A DNA stretch of 56,473 nucleotides from Brachionus rotundiformis (GCA_016802295.1 JAESIW010000154.1:826437-882909); one strand, 5' to 3'; numbered from the stretch's first letter, positions 10,361-22,690 are shown. Numbers and translations: made by a program. The notes: generated from the sequence alone by a model not told the origin.

Positions 10361-11159
10361 GTTAGTAACTTTTTCAATAACAAAATTGTAAACATCTAAA
10401 CTGCTTATCAAGTAAACTTACCCACTCACTAAAAAACAAATTGAATAAGTATCTAGACACCGCTACAGGGCGTCATTTTCTGTTGACGCGATCTGCACGA
10501 TTTTCATGTTGCGGTTATTCACTTCTCCTTCTTCTTTAGCTAACTATCGAGGGATCTGCGTTATTCCGATCCTGCGATATTGCGCTTGAAGTACAAAATA
10601 ATTCTAAAAGTTGTTATCTAAAAGCGTGCATGGTCCAATAGTATAATCACAGGTTTAGGTCCGCGTAAGACTCTGAAATTCTTAATTTATTGCGTTATTA
10701 GACTTAATTTAAAGTAAAAAATAAAAATAATCTTTCTAAATAAAAAATTTGGCACAAATTAAAGAAAATAAATGAGAAAAATTGATTTAACTAAATATGA
10801 GTTATTTATTTATTATTTAAAATATAGAACGGAAAAGCCTTGGCCGGTTGAAATGGAAACTTAGTACTTCCTTCTCTTATTTTGCAGCATAATCGAGCCG
10901 AATACGGTATTTTTTCTACAATAAAATTAAATTTTCCCGAATAAGCCATTATATTTTGAAAATTTAATAATTCTTTACTTTAGAAACAAAATAACTTTAT
11001 CTTTTTAACAAATATTTTGTAATCAAATATTTTTCAAAAAAAATTGTCAACTAAATTGCTGGAAAATAATTATTTTATGTATTTATAACAAAAATATCAA
11101 AAGTTATTTTTCTAGAAATTTTTTTATAAAGAGATTTCTTTAAAAATTATAAAAATAAG
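10361..11159. other. Spacer, nothing firmly recognised
   Basis: It may include the unrecognisable 5' part of the Tc1 copy (10361-10600 is a little richer in GC than its surroundings). The last few hundred bases are very AT-rich and probably contain the promoter of the DUF268 gene. Confidence 0.4.
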
Positions 11160-12095
11160 ATGTTTAACCCAACCTTGAATAGATATATATTTTTTTCGTT
11201 TCTTTTAGTTGTCGTTCTTATTTATTGTTTAAGAAATAATGATAAAAGCCTTAAACAGTACCTTGAAGATACACAAGTTTCAGACAAAGAAAATGTTTAT
11301 TCTTTAAAATGCATCGATTTGTTCAAAAAACTTAGATATCCAAACAAAAGTTTAATAATTAGGCCTCCTCCAGCGAAACCTCCCGCTGAAATGCTAAACG
11401 ACTTTACCATGAATGGAAAAATGCCAATTACGAAATATTGGTACATAAATGAAGCCTATACAGATTCAAATTCTGAGAATAAATCAGTGATAATTGAAAC
11501 TATATCTGATAAATTTGATGCTCAGCTAGAAAAAGTCAAAAATAGAGAACCACTTAATTATGGTGACAGAGTTCTGAATGAACTGATGCACTTGTATGCT
11601 GATGAAATTAAAAACAAATTTGTGGTTGTAATTGGAACCCAAGTGCCATGGATCGAAGCGATCTCTTATGATATTGGAGCTTCTTTCATCACAACATTGG
11701 ACTACAATCGAAAAAGATACATTTTATCAAATCTTAAGTGGGCTCATGTGAACGATTTTCTTGATGAACAAATACAAAACAAAAGAACGCAGCAATTTGA
11801 CATAGCAGCTAGTTTCTCTTCAATTGAACATTCTGGTTTAGGTCGATATGGCGACCCGTTGTCTCCATACGGAGATCTAGACGCAGTCAATCAGGTTCAT
11901 TGCATGTTAAAGCCAGGAGGTCTTTTTTTTCTTTCTTTGCCAGCATCACATGATGGTTCGAATAGAATTGAATTCAATGCTCACAGAATTTATGGAAAAG
12001 AAAGATTGGATCTTTTGTTCAAAGGATGGAAGCTTCTCAATCAAAAGAGAGACTCTAGTGGAATACATAGCATTTTTGTATTAAGAAAAATTTAA
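11160..12095 (+). CDS. DUF268 family membrane-anchored protein
   Basis: A 311-residue single-exon protein. A hydrophobic segment at residues 9-24 after a short N-terminus suggests a type II anchor in the secretory pathway. The C-terminal half matches the DUF268 family: the core SSIEHSGLGRYGDPLSPYGD (about 220-240), then LKPGGLFFLSLPASHD and FNAHRIYGKERLDLLF. Together with VVVIGTQVPWIEAISYDIGA earlier, this resembles a degenerate Rossmann methyltransferase fold, which is how the family is often viewed. No enzyme activity is established for it. An AATAAA signal follows the stop at about 12103. Frame intact, start chosen at the first ATG ahead of the anchor. Confidence 0.88.
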   Translation: MFNPTLNRYIFFSFLLVVVLIYCLRNNDKSLKQYLEDTQVSDKENVYSLKCIDLFKKLRYPNKSLIIRPPPAKPPAEMLNDFTMNGKMPITKYWYINEAYTDSNSENKSVIIETISDKFDAQLEKVKNREPLNYGDRVLNELMHLYADEIKNKFVVVIGTQVPWIEAISYDIGASFITTLDYNRKRYILSNLKWAHVNDFLDEQIQNKRTQQFDIAASFSSIEHSGLGRYGDPLSPYGDLDAVNQVHCMLKPGGLFFLSLPASHDGSNRIEFNAHRIYGKERLDLLFKGWKLLNQKRDSSGIHSIFVLRKI

Positions 12096-12368
12096 ATTTT
12101 TAAATAAATTTTTATCTTAAAAATTGTTTTGTCAAATTGGTAAAAAATCTACCATCTTGAAAAAAACTTTAACCCATTTTCTTTTTTTCAAATTAATCAC
12201 AAAGTTAACAAACTAAGATATATAATGTCACATATTTTTTACCGTACCTAATTTAATTAATCAATATCACAATTTTTTTATGCAATCATATTTTTAATAT
12301 CAAATATATATTTTGAATTTTTAATAAAATAAATTTTATTTAACATATTAAAAAAGAATCAGGTAAAT

Positions 12369-12950
12369 TTATAAGGTACATAGAGCGTATAAAAATAATA
12401 GTTTGTCTGAATCAAATATATCATTTAAAATTAATTCTTTAAGTGACTTGTCTTTGATAGAATTTGCACGCTCATTAATATTACCAATGACATGAGCCCA
12501 ACAGTTAACACGCTTAAAGTCTAGTAAACCAAAAGCAGCAATAAAAGCATTTTTAATTGCTGGAGCATTATCAGCTATTAGTACAATTGGTTTGTAAGCT
12601 GGTTTGTATTTAAGAGTAGCCTTAAAAGTGAATTCATAGTCATCTGTGGTTTCCCCATAACAAAATGTTGTTCCAAATGGGTGAAATTGTTTAGCTTGAT
12701 CAGTTGTACCAATTACAATAGCTGGGTAACCTTGGTAATTAACTTTATAAGTTGCATCAGCGCATATTCTATTATTATTATCCATAAATTTAATCAATCG
12801 ATTAGTTGTTAAGAAGCAACGAAAATACTTTATTTTATAATTAATTCCGTCAATACTATGTTCAAAATCTAAAGCATAAACTTCATCTTGATCTGTAGGA
12901 ACTGTTGATTTTTCTTGACACGAAGAAACAAAGTCCTAGGAGACCTAGGA
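12369..12950 (-). pseudogene. MULE transposase core fragment
   Basis: The minus strand encodes the central MULE domain: ICADATYKVNYQGYPAIVIG, then TTDQAKQFHPFGTTF, ETTDDYEFTFKATL, a PIVLIADNAPAIKNAF stretch with the second catalytic Asp, and VNCWAHVIGNI with the conserved C..H. The open frame continues upstream of the first ATG to about 12930 (DEVYALDFEHSIDG). It stops after TL near 12369, well short of a full transposase, and no N-terminal zinc finger precedes it. A truncated relic. It shows that MULE-class enzymes exist in this genome, relevant to the 9-bp-duplication MITEs. A short tandem duplication (CCTAGGAGA twice) lies at about 12936-12953. Confidence 0.85.
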
Positions 12951-13079
12951 GACATTGAGTAGGACCCAAATTTTTTTTTTTAATCTACTTATTAAATTGT
13001 ATAACTGTAAAATAGTTATTTGTACTAATATATAATTGTCAAATATTGTTTTTTGTAATCTAAAGTTAAATTAATTTTG

Positions 13080-13480
13080 GATTCCTGAAAAATGCTCAGC
13101 TGATGTCTCCATCGAAGAGCTCTGTTTGGCATTCGTTCTTTATGTCCAGGCCATCACAGTCTTTTATTTTTGATACATTGGCTTTGACTTTGTTCTTATC
13201 TAAAGCTCATCATTCGACAAAGTTTCAATGTATCCTAAAAATCCTTCTTAGGCTACCAATGTGGAAGATTTTCAAGTTTTTTCTATCCAACTCAGTCAGT
13301 CACCATCATTCACTTCAGTACATCAGTATTTCTTGCTGTAGCACTTTGATTTCCACACTGGTTTAAATCTGGCAAATACTACTTTTCCTTTTGCAAAACA
13401 GTTTTTAATGTCTTTATGCGCTCCCACTGTTCCACTTATGATACTTTCTAAGTATGTGAGTGAATTCTATGTTGGTCGGT
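13080..13480 (-). mobile_element. LINE reverse-transcriptase C-terminal relic
   Basis: Pieced over several frames, the minus strand gives HIGSLRRIF, SNDEL, then a GHKERMPNRALRW-like stretch. This matches the end of RTE- or L1-type reverse transcriptases (LRRIL...W...SNEEL...GH..RM...R.....W). Frameshifts and stops throughout. Probably the same family as the fragment at 4790-5050. Confidence 0.6.
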
Positions 13481-14147
13481 GTTTATGGTGTAATTTCGAG
13501 TCCAGTTGGCCTAGCGTTGTTTACCAAATCAGGCGTTTTCATATCCAAAATTTCCACCAGATTTAATTTCAATTTATTTATTAATATATTTTTTTTAAAA
13601 TAATATTTATGAAGCTATTTTGATGATTTATTAGCTGTGTTTTACGTAAATTAAAAAATTAACTTAATTTTTTAATTTCTCTATTCAACTTTTTAAATAA
13701 GAATCTATTAAGCTTTTCACAAAAATCTATCTTTATCAAATTCAATTAATTTTTACGTAATTTTACCAGAATTTACGCAAAGTACAGTTATTCGACCACT
13801 GTAAAAGTTAAATGATAGATTATGGATTAGTCTAGGAGATTTTTCAAAATTGTTCCAATTCATCTGGCAATTAGTTCGGACAATTAAATATTAAATTATT
13901 ACTTATCAAACTAATTACTCAATTCTTCTAGAAATTTTAATACTCTTTAAAAATCATTATTAATTTTTTTAGTTTAAGATAAACAAAAAAAAATGAATAA
14001 TTAAAATTTTTTTTGCTTAATTTGCTGAAAAAAAATCACACTACAAAATTCATAATATTTAAAAATTTAAAAATAATACATATTATTTTCTTTTTTTAAG
14101 GTAAAATTAAACTTTAACAGTTTTATTAAAAAAAGGACGAAGGGTTT
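13481..14147. other. Spacer, nothing recognised
   Basis: AT-rich, without open frames of note. Confidence 0.5.
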
Positions 14148-14687
14148 TGACGCATAAAACAAAATAATAAAGCATAAAAATTAAACCATAGCATAATAAA
14201 TAAAAAGTTAAGTTGTTTTTTTTTAATTTTTATCCCATATTTTCTTTTATTAAAGCATAAAAATCTTTTCCGATTTACACGAAAGTTCCAAAGCGATTCC
14301 GCTATTCAGCCTGAACGAGAGAAACAAATAGGTTTATTGAAAAGAAAATACATTTCATCAAAACTTTTCTATAAGAGCTCTAGTATCTGAAATGACTCAA
14401 GTTACTGATGTAACCATCATCTTAACCAAGTTGATCATGTTTATCTAGTCGTTATAAATTCAGAAGCTGTTGAACCAACAAAAAGAAGAGGTCGTTTACC
14501 TAAACGTAAAGATAATGTTAAGCTTTTTAATACTGAAGAAATTTTATTTAAAAAAAGACGTGGTCGACCACCAAAGAACAAATCAGCTTTGAATATTGAT
14601 TATATTATATTTGCTTTATTCTATAAATTTTTTTTTACTCTTAACTTGTTTATTTTTATGCGAGGCTTTTTTTTGTTTATGCGTTAA
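14148..14687 (+). mobile_element. Deletion-derived DNA transposon with an AT-hook remnant
   Basis: The ends share an imperfect inverted repeat of about 40 bp containing ACGCATAAA and GCATAAAAAT...AAAC (14150-14190 against 14645-14686). Inside, 14455-14610 encodes two AT-hook-like basic motifs, KRRGRLPKRK and KKRRGRPPKNK. A stretch before them could be the end of a FLYWCH-type zinc finger. A FLYWCH finger followed by AT hooks would be the N-terminus of a MULE-like transposase, so this may be an internally deleted MULE. Outer boundaries and target duplication are not resolved. Confidence 0.45.
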
Positions 14688-14839
14688 TAAGTTTTTTCTT
14701 ATACTGTAATTTCTATTTTTTATGAGTCAAATACATTTTTCCTTAAAAAAAATTGATAAAATCCTCTATTAAATCAGATTTTGAATTGATAAGATAAATT
14801 TAAATTCGAATTTATTAAAAAAAATAATAGCACTAATTT

Positions 14840-15619
14840 TTATGAACATCCGTAGTATTTTCTAATTTCGGCTACATCAATACTAGTCAAGGAATCTTTT
14901 TTCGAAGCATTTACCAAATTAACACCACTTTGAAGTGGAACAACAGTTGCTTGACCATTTATTGAAAAAGCGTTCCATTCATAGTGCATGATCGAATAAT
15001 AGTCGTAAGGGAATCCCATTGTATCAGCTGATGAATCGGTATATTTGTTGAAGTTATGTTGCTGGCTGGAAGCAATGTTCTCCCAGTTTATTAAAACATA
15101 ATTGTCTCGATCAATTCTACTCTGTTCATGCCAAAAACCCAAAGCATGAAGCAACTCATGAGCAACAGTGCCTTTCCATACACATGAAGCTTTGTTAGTT
15201 GCGGTAGGTTTTTGAAGCGATACCAATTGAGCTCCTCCTTTGTTTTGTTTGCCAACATATGACCAGCATCCTTGACCATTATAAATTCTCAAATAAGTGC
15301 TCTCTGTATTTCTTGGTACAAATTTGATGCAGTCCTTGCCATTAATTCTGGTTTGGTCTTCGATCAATCTCATTGCAGACAAAATTGTGTCAGTTTGTTG
15401 AGTGTCATAGGTTCCAGCATCAATTATGTAGGGAACGACTCCATTTGGCCACTTACCATACGAACTTGTTGGTTTTTGAGCAAGGCCTTTATCAACTCCG
15501 GCGATGTCACCTTCAAAAAAATCGCCAAGCATCGGATCTTTTGTCTCATTTTCGATTGGCAATGCACCAAGACAAGAGATTAAACTGAATAAAGCAAAAA
15601 TAGCTGCCAATGTTTTCAT
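14840..15619 (-). CDS. Astacin-family zinc metalloprotease (secreted)
   Basis: A 259-residue single-exon protein. Residues 1-19 form a signal peptide. A short propeptide follows; it contains FEGD (35-38), the aspartate-switch motif that keeps astacins latent by binding zinc. The catalytic domain runs from about residue 50 to the end. It has the full zinc signature HELLHALGFWHE (154-165: His154, Glu155, His158, His164) and the Met-turn SIMHY (209-213). Four cysteines (97, 118, 146, 258) fit the two conserved disulfides. There is no C-terminal EGF, CUB or ShKT module, so this is a minimal astacin, probably digestive or extracellular. All catalytic residues are present. Confidence 0.95.
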   Translation of the reverse strand: MKTLAAIFALFSLISCLGALPIENETKDPMLGDFFEGDIAGVDKGLAQKPTSSYGKWPNGVVPYIIDAGTYDTQQTDTILSAMRLIEDQTRINGKDCIKFVPRNTESTYLRIYNGQGCWSYVGKQNKGGAQLVSLQKPTATNKASCVWKGTVAHELLHALGFWHEQSRIDRDNYVLINWENIASSQQHNFNKYTDSSADTMGFPYDYYSIMHYEWNAFSINGQATVVPLQSGVNLVNASKKDSLTSIDVAEIRKYYGCS

Positions 15620-16365
15620 TTTTTTTTATTCTTTTGAGTTGACTTATCAAAATTTTATTAATTTTGCTTAAATATACTCGAATAGAATGAGAAAAAGAAA
15701 TATGGATAATGTTTAATGTAGGCTAGATTCGAAACTAATAGAAATAATAGACTCAATACAGATTTATTCGAGGCATTTTTTCCCAATTTTTTAATAATAT
15801 TGATTCCTATTTAATAAATTTTTATATGATATAACTTTTTTATATAAATTTATGTTATGTAAACCTAATTTTAAACATAAAAAATCATCATCTGTAATTT
15901 GAATTTAGTCGTTTAAAAAAATAAATAAATATATATATATATTTTTTTTTTAAGTTTTTTTAGTATAAATTTTTTAATTGAATATCAGGTATATCAAAAG
16001 GTAATTTAAATTCAATAATAAGAGATAATTTTCTCAAATTTTTATAAATCAGTTCATAAATTCAAATATGCTTTTCTAATAAGAAAATATAATTATTTAT
16101 TCGACCATGCACACTTTTAATTCGTAATAAAAAAAATATTAAAATATTTTGATTAAAGCCAGTGATTGTAAAATTAAAATTAAATAATAAAATGTTTGAG
16201 TAGAACTTAAACCAAAAATAACTTCATGGATCTGATCAGGAATTCAAAAAAGATATCTAAAAAATTTTACTTAAAAACGTTTTGCCAAAGCAAACTAATT
16301 TAACCAAATTAAGACAAAATAGAAAAATAAGATTTAATTTGAATTAAGTGAATTGAAGAAGTAGC
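15620..16365. other. AT-rich spacer
   Basis: Between the astacin gene start and the dispersed GC-rich motif. It should contain the astacin promoter. Nothing else seen. Confidence 0.4.
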
Positions 16366-16498
16366 GGTCATAACTGTGCCAAAGCCGATTCCAAGCCCCA
16401 TGCACATATGATGCATAGTCTTTGTCCAAGGTAGTTTAAATAGTTGTCGAGTTTAAGTGCTCTACCAAAGCCGGTCCAAAGCTCGGTTGCAAAAAGAG
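16366..16498 (-). repeat. Two copies of a dispersed GC-rich motif
   Basis: 16367-16406 and 16458-16497 each contain a motif close to CTGCCAAAGCCGGTCCCAAG, reading as the reverse complement of the motif found at 40865-40915 and 41264-41316. The second copy also matches its flank (GGTTGCAAAAAGAG). The motif stands out against very AT-rich surroundings and is probably part of a transposable element. Confidence 0.6.
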
Positions 16499-16657
16499 TA
16501 ATCTGGCTCAATAATGGTAAAGTATACAATTAAATTTTCTAAAATATTTTAATAAAAAATAAGTTTTTTATATTTGAATTAAAAAAATATTTCTGATTAA
16601 TTATTAATTATTTAGCTTGGAAAAAAAGATACTAGAATTAAGAAAACAGCAATATTT

Positions 16658-17993
16658 TTAATTTATTTTCCATACTTTCAAAGTATGGTCTACAGAACCA
16701 GTTATCAAATCGCCATTATCTAACAATGAAATTGAATATATTCTTTTTTTATGACCTCCATTGTCTTGATTAAACGAATAAAGTATTTTTCCACTGTCTA
16801 AATCCCAAACATTTAGTTCACTAGTTGTTCCTTCAATGTCTCCAGCATCACTCACCAGACGTGAATTTCCCAAATAACTTGAAACCCAAATTATTTCTCG
16901 ATGTCCAACTAAAGTTTTTTCCAATAAGCCAGTCTTTAGATTCCAAACTTTCAAAGTTCTATCAGCTGAAACACTAATTATTTTTCCACTAGCTCCTAAA
17001 TTAGTCAAGTCAAATATAAAGCTTTTGTGTCCTCCACTATTCACATCAAATGTCCATCTAAGCTCCAATTTTTCCATGTCAAATACTTTAATTATTCCTG
17101 GCATTGACAAATTTTGTGGTGATGTCGTAGCAACTAAATATTCACCATTTTTAATTAATAGATTAATTGGATCATCAAAAATGGTGTCAGATGAATTGAA
17201 TGTAAATTCAAGACTTCCATCACTTAAATTCCAAATTTTTATTTCGTTAGATCCAGTGGCTATTTTATTTTTTCCTATTGACACAGCTGAGGTTACCAAA
17301 CTCGAATGACCACTATTAGATTTGTCAAATGTGTACTTCAGTCTCACCTGGTCTAAATTATTTATATCCCATATTTTGACTGCTGAATCTATTGAACAAC
17401 TGACCAAATAAGTACCAGAAACAGCTAGCTTCAGTACACCTTGAGTATGACCACCGTTTTTTGAATCCAATGTTTTGATAAGTTTAGTTTTCTTTCCATC
17501 AAATTTCCAAATTTTGATCGATCCGTCTAAAGAAGCTGTTGACAGGTAGTTATTTCCAATTGGAATCAGGTCTCTTATTTGGTGAGAATGGCCCCCGTTG
17601 TGGCTACCAAATGAGTCACTTATCTTTCTTTCCCTTAAATCCCAGACTCGAAAAAAATAGTCATCTGATCCGCTGGCTATATATGTGCCATCCAAAGGGT
17701 AGATACATCTTATGGTACCATTGGCTCCTGTTAGAGTATACTTTAATTCTAAGCCAGCAATCTTGAAGACTTATTTAAAAAACAAAATAAATTTTTATTT
17801 GGTTATTTACTTGGTAAGCCTTAAATATCCAAATAACATAAAAAATCATCTTGAGAAAAAAAACTATATCAATTATGAATTTTCTTAATATTTAGATAAA
17901 GTTTACAAAAAGTTTTAGTTTTGATGAAAGATTTTTTCTGATACACTTACCATCTTTTTTTAATTTAAATACATTTGAAAATAATTTTAACAT
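16658..17993 (-). CDS. WD40-repeat protein
   Basis: Two-exon model: exon 1 17951-17993 (starts MLKLFSNVFKLKKD), a 181-bp GT-AG intron, exon 2 16658-17769. Phase fits and gives 384 residues. About seven to eight WD40 repeats fill the protein, with repeat ends such as FRVWD, IKIWK, VKIWD, IKIWN, LKVWN, LNVWD and LKVWK. So it is one beta-propeller with no other domain. Many repeats carry an unusual NGGH or SGGH where the canonical GH sits. No signal peptide. I cannot assign an orthologue; the protein is probably a scaffold. Exon 1 is short and is the least certain part. Confidence 0.82.
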
Positions 17994-18177
17994 TTTGAAT
18001 AAAGGTAAATTTTGTTTATCATTCATCAAAAAAAATAAAATTTTTTTTAATCAAATAAAATCCAGCTAAAATCATATTAGTTTTATTTAAAAATTTTTTT
18101 TTACAAAAAAATAAATATATCTGATAAAAAATGGACCGGTTTTTGATTAAAATAGAATAAAAAAAATAATTCAAATT

Positions 18178-21087
18178 CTAAAATTTATCATTATCATTTT
18201 TTTCCTTAGGTTTTTTGTTCTTTACACTTAAAATCTTCAATAATTTAGTAGACATGACATAAGGCTTTTGCTCAGAACCATCATTAATGCTCAGGTCTTT
18301 CATGGCGCATAGAAATATGGTGTCCACGGCCATCTCGAATACAGTGAAAAAAATCTTGGTAATCAAGTAGGTTCCAATGATAACACATATCAAAGGTACC
18401 CAATAGTAGTGCAGCTCGGGCGCAAAATACTTCCGGAACGCTGGATGAATATCGAATGCTTTGGAAAAGAAGAAAAAACCCAGAACTCCGACTCCAGCTG
18501 TAATCAAAAGTCGTCCCAAAAAGAGTATAAAATCTGTAACTCGATCGAGAACCAGCGCTCTTAGCGGGTTAGATGCCAGAAGCTTTATGGCATCGCGAGC
18601 ACTCTTGCAAAAGTTTCTTCCATAAATGGCAATCATTATATAAGCATTTCTGTTTATAAATTTCAATACTTTTTCCAAACACCAAAGGCAACACTTACAA
18701 CAACAGCTCATAAATTTTATGAAACAACCTATAGCCCTGTTGTTACCAGTGGCTGATTTTAGGCGTCTCTCTACCAATGTGATCAGAGTTCTTAAAAATT
18801 TACAGATAGCTATGAGCAAAGAGCCAAAAGCAATCGAGCCCAAATGATAGATGGTCGTGTCCTTGAGGCTTCTGAAAAGGACGCACGACGACTTTGACTT
18901 TGACCAGTACCAATCGCCAAAGCAGCCGGCAAGAACCATTTGATTGAGTCCCACAATAAACGCTTGAACCCAAAATAGCATGAATAAATTGTACAGCTGT
19001 GGAACCCATTGGTAAGTGTTCAAAAAGCTTATCACTGAATTGTAGGCTGTGCTGGCATCGAATCCGTACTTGTAAAAAACGCACTCTGGCGATGACCCTT
19101 GCTCACACGAAGATCCCACGGTCAAATTTGACGAGTTGCCAGTTATTCTGAATATACTTGTGCCTGAACAAGATAAGATGACAGCATTGGCAATAAAATA
19201 GGCCATGAAGCCCATTTGTAGCAAGAGTGGGACAACTGGAAATAATAGTGATACAAATATGCTGGTCACTGCTCGACTAGCTTCCTTAATTATCTGAATG
19301 GCCAAGCGTAGTCTTTTAATTAGTACCAATATTAACAATAGTACAATTAGCAAGATTACACCGGCGATTATTCCAGCGATAAGCCATGTGATGCTCAATG
19401 ACAGATAGTAGTTCACGTCTGGCCTCAATTCTACACTAGACTGTGGCTGATCTCTGAGCTGTAGATATTTGGCAATACAATAGTAGACTGCGAAGCCAAG
19501 GGCTCCTACCAGACCGATCAGGGTCAAATATATCAAGGGTTTTAGGATGAAACGAAGCACAATTATGTAAATAAAACTGGTCACTGCTGCTATCGCTAAT
19601 AGAACAATGATTAATACCACAGAGCTGACAAAATCTTCCAGCAAAGATTGGACTAAAATAAAATTAAAATTTTTTTTTGTTTTTGTTTAAATTTAATTAA
19701 ATAATTAATTTGTAGACTGTTTAATCCTTAATAATGGTCAATTGAAAATTTAGTAATAGGAACTTTTACTTAAGATCGATCATAAAAGATACTTTACCTA
19801 AAAATTTTATAAGATTTTATAACAAATGCCGCTTGAGACTAGTTGACCCAATTGGTCAGATAATCAACAACTTAGGGTGTCAAGCTAGAGGGTTAACTTA
19901 GTGCATCCAAATATGTAGTGAACTTATCCATAATTGGTTTTTTATGCTGCCATTGCAATTCAAGAAGTAACATTTTACCATTGCCAATTACTCCTTGAAA
20001 AGTGTCTGCTGCATTTACTTTTCAAAAAGCACAGACTTGGTTCAAACCAAAGTTCGTAACTAAACATTTTGTTAGCTTTCTTTAAAAACAGTTTGGTCAA
20101 TAGATCTTCCACTACCATCTATATTTAATTTGAATTACTCAAGATTAGACCTTTTTAAATGGTCAACCATATTCTTCCAAAAGCAATTGAAAAGCAGTCC
20201 AATAGATAAATTATTACATAATTAATTAATTAAATTTTTCTTTAAGATTTAAAATATTTTTTTTTAATTAATCAAGAACAGAAAATAAATTTAAAAAAAA
20301 ATTCTATTTTTGGTCAAATTAGTCTACAAATTTTATTAATTTTTTTAAAATAAACAAACTTACTAAAATTTTTTATATTCATTAACTCGAACAACTTGTC
20401 AGTTCCTTGTTTAATCAAATTGTAATTAAGATCTTGATTCAGGTCATTTATTTGAAAAGACTGGTCAGAATTGGTGTCATTGACAACAATGTTGCCAGTC
20501 GAGTCGAGAACAGCGGCAGCAATAGCCGGAATGCATCTTCCGTAGTAGGACTTGTACGGAATTGTGTACACTGGACATATCTTTTGCTTGGCTAAATCAA
20601 GGTAAGTGGCCTCGTCGACAGTGTTCGGCAAGGACCCCGAATATCTACTCAAAAGAAGATCGTTTCGGCAGTAATTTTTGAACAGAGTCTCTCTATGGGA
20701 TTCTATTTTGTAGAAATAGTAGGTGGATGGACACTCTTGGACACAGACAGTTGGCGTGGAGCATCCGGTCAGTAGGGTATTTATGCCAATGCATTCCAGA
20801 ATGTTGAAATAAAAAAGCTTGTCAGTGGGCTCGGTGCACAAATTGCCCGCCGAGTCCCTTGGCAACAGCACATTTTTGGGGTCTCCACCGCTAAAGTATA
20901 TCAAAAAGGACAGCGCCACCTGTACCACTATAAATAATATAAATAATATTAGACATATAATATCTGTGCAGTTTTTTCTCTTTTTCTTAATTTCGTTTTC
21001 GTAATAGTCTCTCATAATTGCCGACTGAGATCGTGGTTGTGTCGGCACCGAGTCGAATTCTTCGACTGGACTTATTTTCTTAGTCAT
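18178..21087 (-). CDS. Choline transporter-like protein (SLC44/CTL family)
   Basis: Two-exon model: exon 1 20364-21087, a 711-bp intron, exon 2 18178-19652. It gives 732 residues, close to animal CTLs (about 650-720). The N-terminus is cytosolic. The first membrane span is at about residues 44-68 (IICLILFILFIVVQVALSFL), then a large cysteine-rich extracellular loop (CTEPTDK, ECIGINTLLTGC, CVQECPSTYYF), then the C-terminal multi-span block typical of the family: WVPQLYNLFMLFWVQAFI, HLGSIAFGSLLIAICK and NAYIMIAIYGRNFCKSARDA. The family moves choline and related solutes across plasma and organelle membranes. The splice joins NF-I-QSLLEDF with correct phase. Frame intact. Confidence 0.92.
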
Positions 21088-22501
21088 CTCTAAATATTAC
21101 AAAAACTTATAAAAAATTAGGTTAAGTATTATGTTATACAATTATGTTGAAATTTGAGTTTAAATTCAGGTAACCAAAAATTTATCGATTTTTTAGCTTT
21201 ATTATTTTAATTTTAATTTAAAAATAATTCGTCTTTATATTCAATTTTAAAGTCTAAATTTAACTTGGCATCAAATGTCAACATATGTCTTCAAATCAAG
21301 TTTTTAACTTAATTGCTGTCTAATTAAACCTAAAGATTTTATTTCATATTTTATAATAAAAGTATTTTATAATAGAAGTTTGTATATGTCTAATTAATTT
21401 TGGCATTTTACTGGCAAAAAATAGCGATAAATTATTTTAATGCCTGATAAACTGAACTAAACATAGATAATCCGGATATTGGAGTTTTTTTTTTAATTAA
21501 ATAAAAAATAAAGCTTAATTTTGTAAACTATTTTTTTCTAAAATAAGAATTAAATTAAAATTTAAAAAAAATTTAAGTCGTTTGATGGACTTGGTAAAAT
21601 TTAAAAGTGAACCAATTAGTTTTCCAATTAATGGGTAACTTTAACTCTAGAAAGACAAACAATTGCCAATTTTTTTTCACTCTCAACTGCATTTAAAAAG
21701 CAAAACATTAGAAAATATAAATTATAATTTGTAAATTTTTGTCATATTTTTTAATTTGGGTTTGGAGCCTCATTTTTGAAAATATATGACCCATCATTTA
21801 TGATTCTTTTTGATAAAAAAACACAATTTTTTTAATTAGTTCCATTTTAAATCCTGTGATTTAGATTAAAGATTATTAAATTTATTTTTAGCATACCTTC
21901 AAAAGTAAATACCTCGGAATCATGGCTTATTATTTATTGATTTTATCGCTTGAAGTTAAAAACAAGACTTAATTTATTGACATAATCATAAATTTTCGAT
22001 TTTACAGAATGTTATATCTCACAATTTTACCAAAAAATAAAAAAAAAACTAAAAAAAAAACACCATTATCTTGATACTCAAATTGTATCATATTTACCTT
22101 TAGTGATAGTAATCAAAAGAGGGAGCTTTGCTAAAAAAGCTTCGTTTTTCGACAATAGGTTAGTATGAAAAAATAATAAAAAAAATTTTTTTGTTACATG
22201 GATTTAGTGAAAAGGAAAAATAATTTTTTTTAAAATCTTAATTAGGCTTTTCAAGAGTAAATTCGAGACTTAGACTTTTTGTGAATGCATCAAACCAACT
22301 TGCGCAAATATTTGATTTGGAAACAAAAATAACTCTTAAATTTTGGTTATTAATTCATAATAAATTTTTAAAATTTAATAAAAAAATCAATTACATTTGA
22401 TTGATTTTTTTCAAAAGCCATTTATTTCTTGGTTACAAATCATTAAAAATTAATTCATTCAGTTTGGAGCTATTTTTATTTTTCCATTTAAACCAACTGG
22501 G
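21088..22501. other. Long AT-rich spacer
   Basis: Contains the SLC44 promoter side. No coding or repeat feature recognised. Confidence 0.45.
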
Positions 22502-22690
22502 ATGGTAAATGAAGAATCGATCCAACAAATAGAGCACTATTTTGATTACGCATATTTTTACATCAGCTTGCTAGCTTTGGTTCACTATATCTTGCTTTTT
22601 ACCTATGGGTTTTTGCTTAAAACAGGATGGGAAGCCATCAAGCAGCGCTACCATGCGCTTAAGAAAGACACCAGAGTTAGCTTTAAATGA
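22502..22690 (+). CDS. Small single-span membrane protein (hypothetical)
   Basis: A 62-residue frame starting MVNEESIQQIEHYFDYAYFY. It has one hydrophobic span at about residues 18-40 and a basic C-terminal tail (KQRYHALKKDTRVSFK). Codon use and the protein-like sequence argue for a gene. It is short, no family is recognised, and it could be one exon of something larger. Confidence 0.35.
   Translation: MVNEESIQQIEHYFDYAYFYISLLALVHYILLFTYGFLLKTGWEAIKQRYHALKKDTRVSFK

Noticed and set aside
10640..10680. Short tRNA-like look (GCATGGTCCAATAGTATAATC)
   Set aside because: No cloverleaf can be closed, and no T-arm consensus follows.
20364..20595. Plus-strand frame antisense to the SLC44 exon
   Set aside because: A shadow of the real gene, with no independent features.
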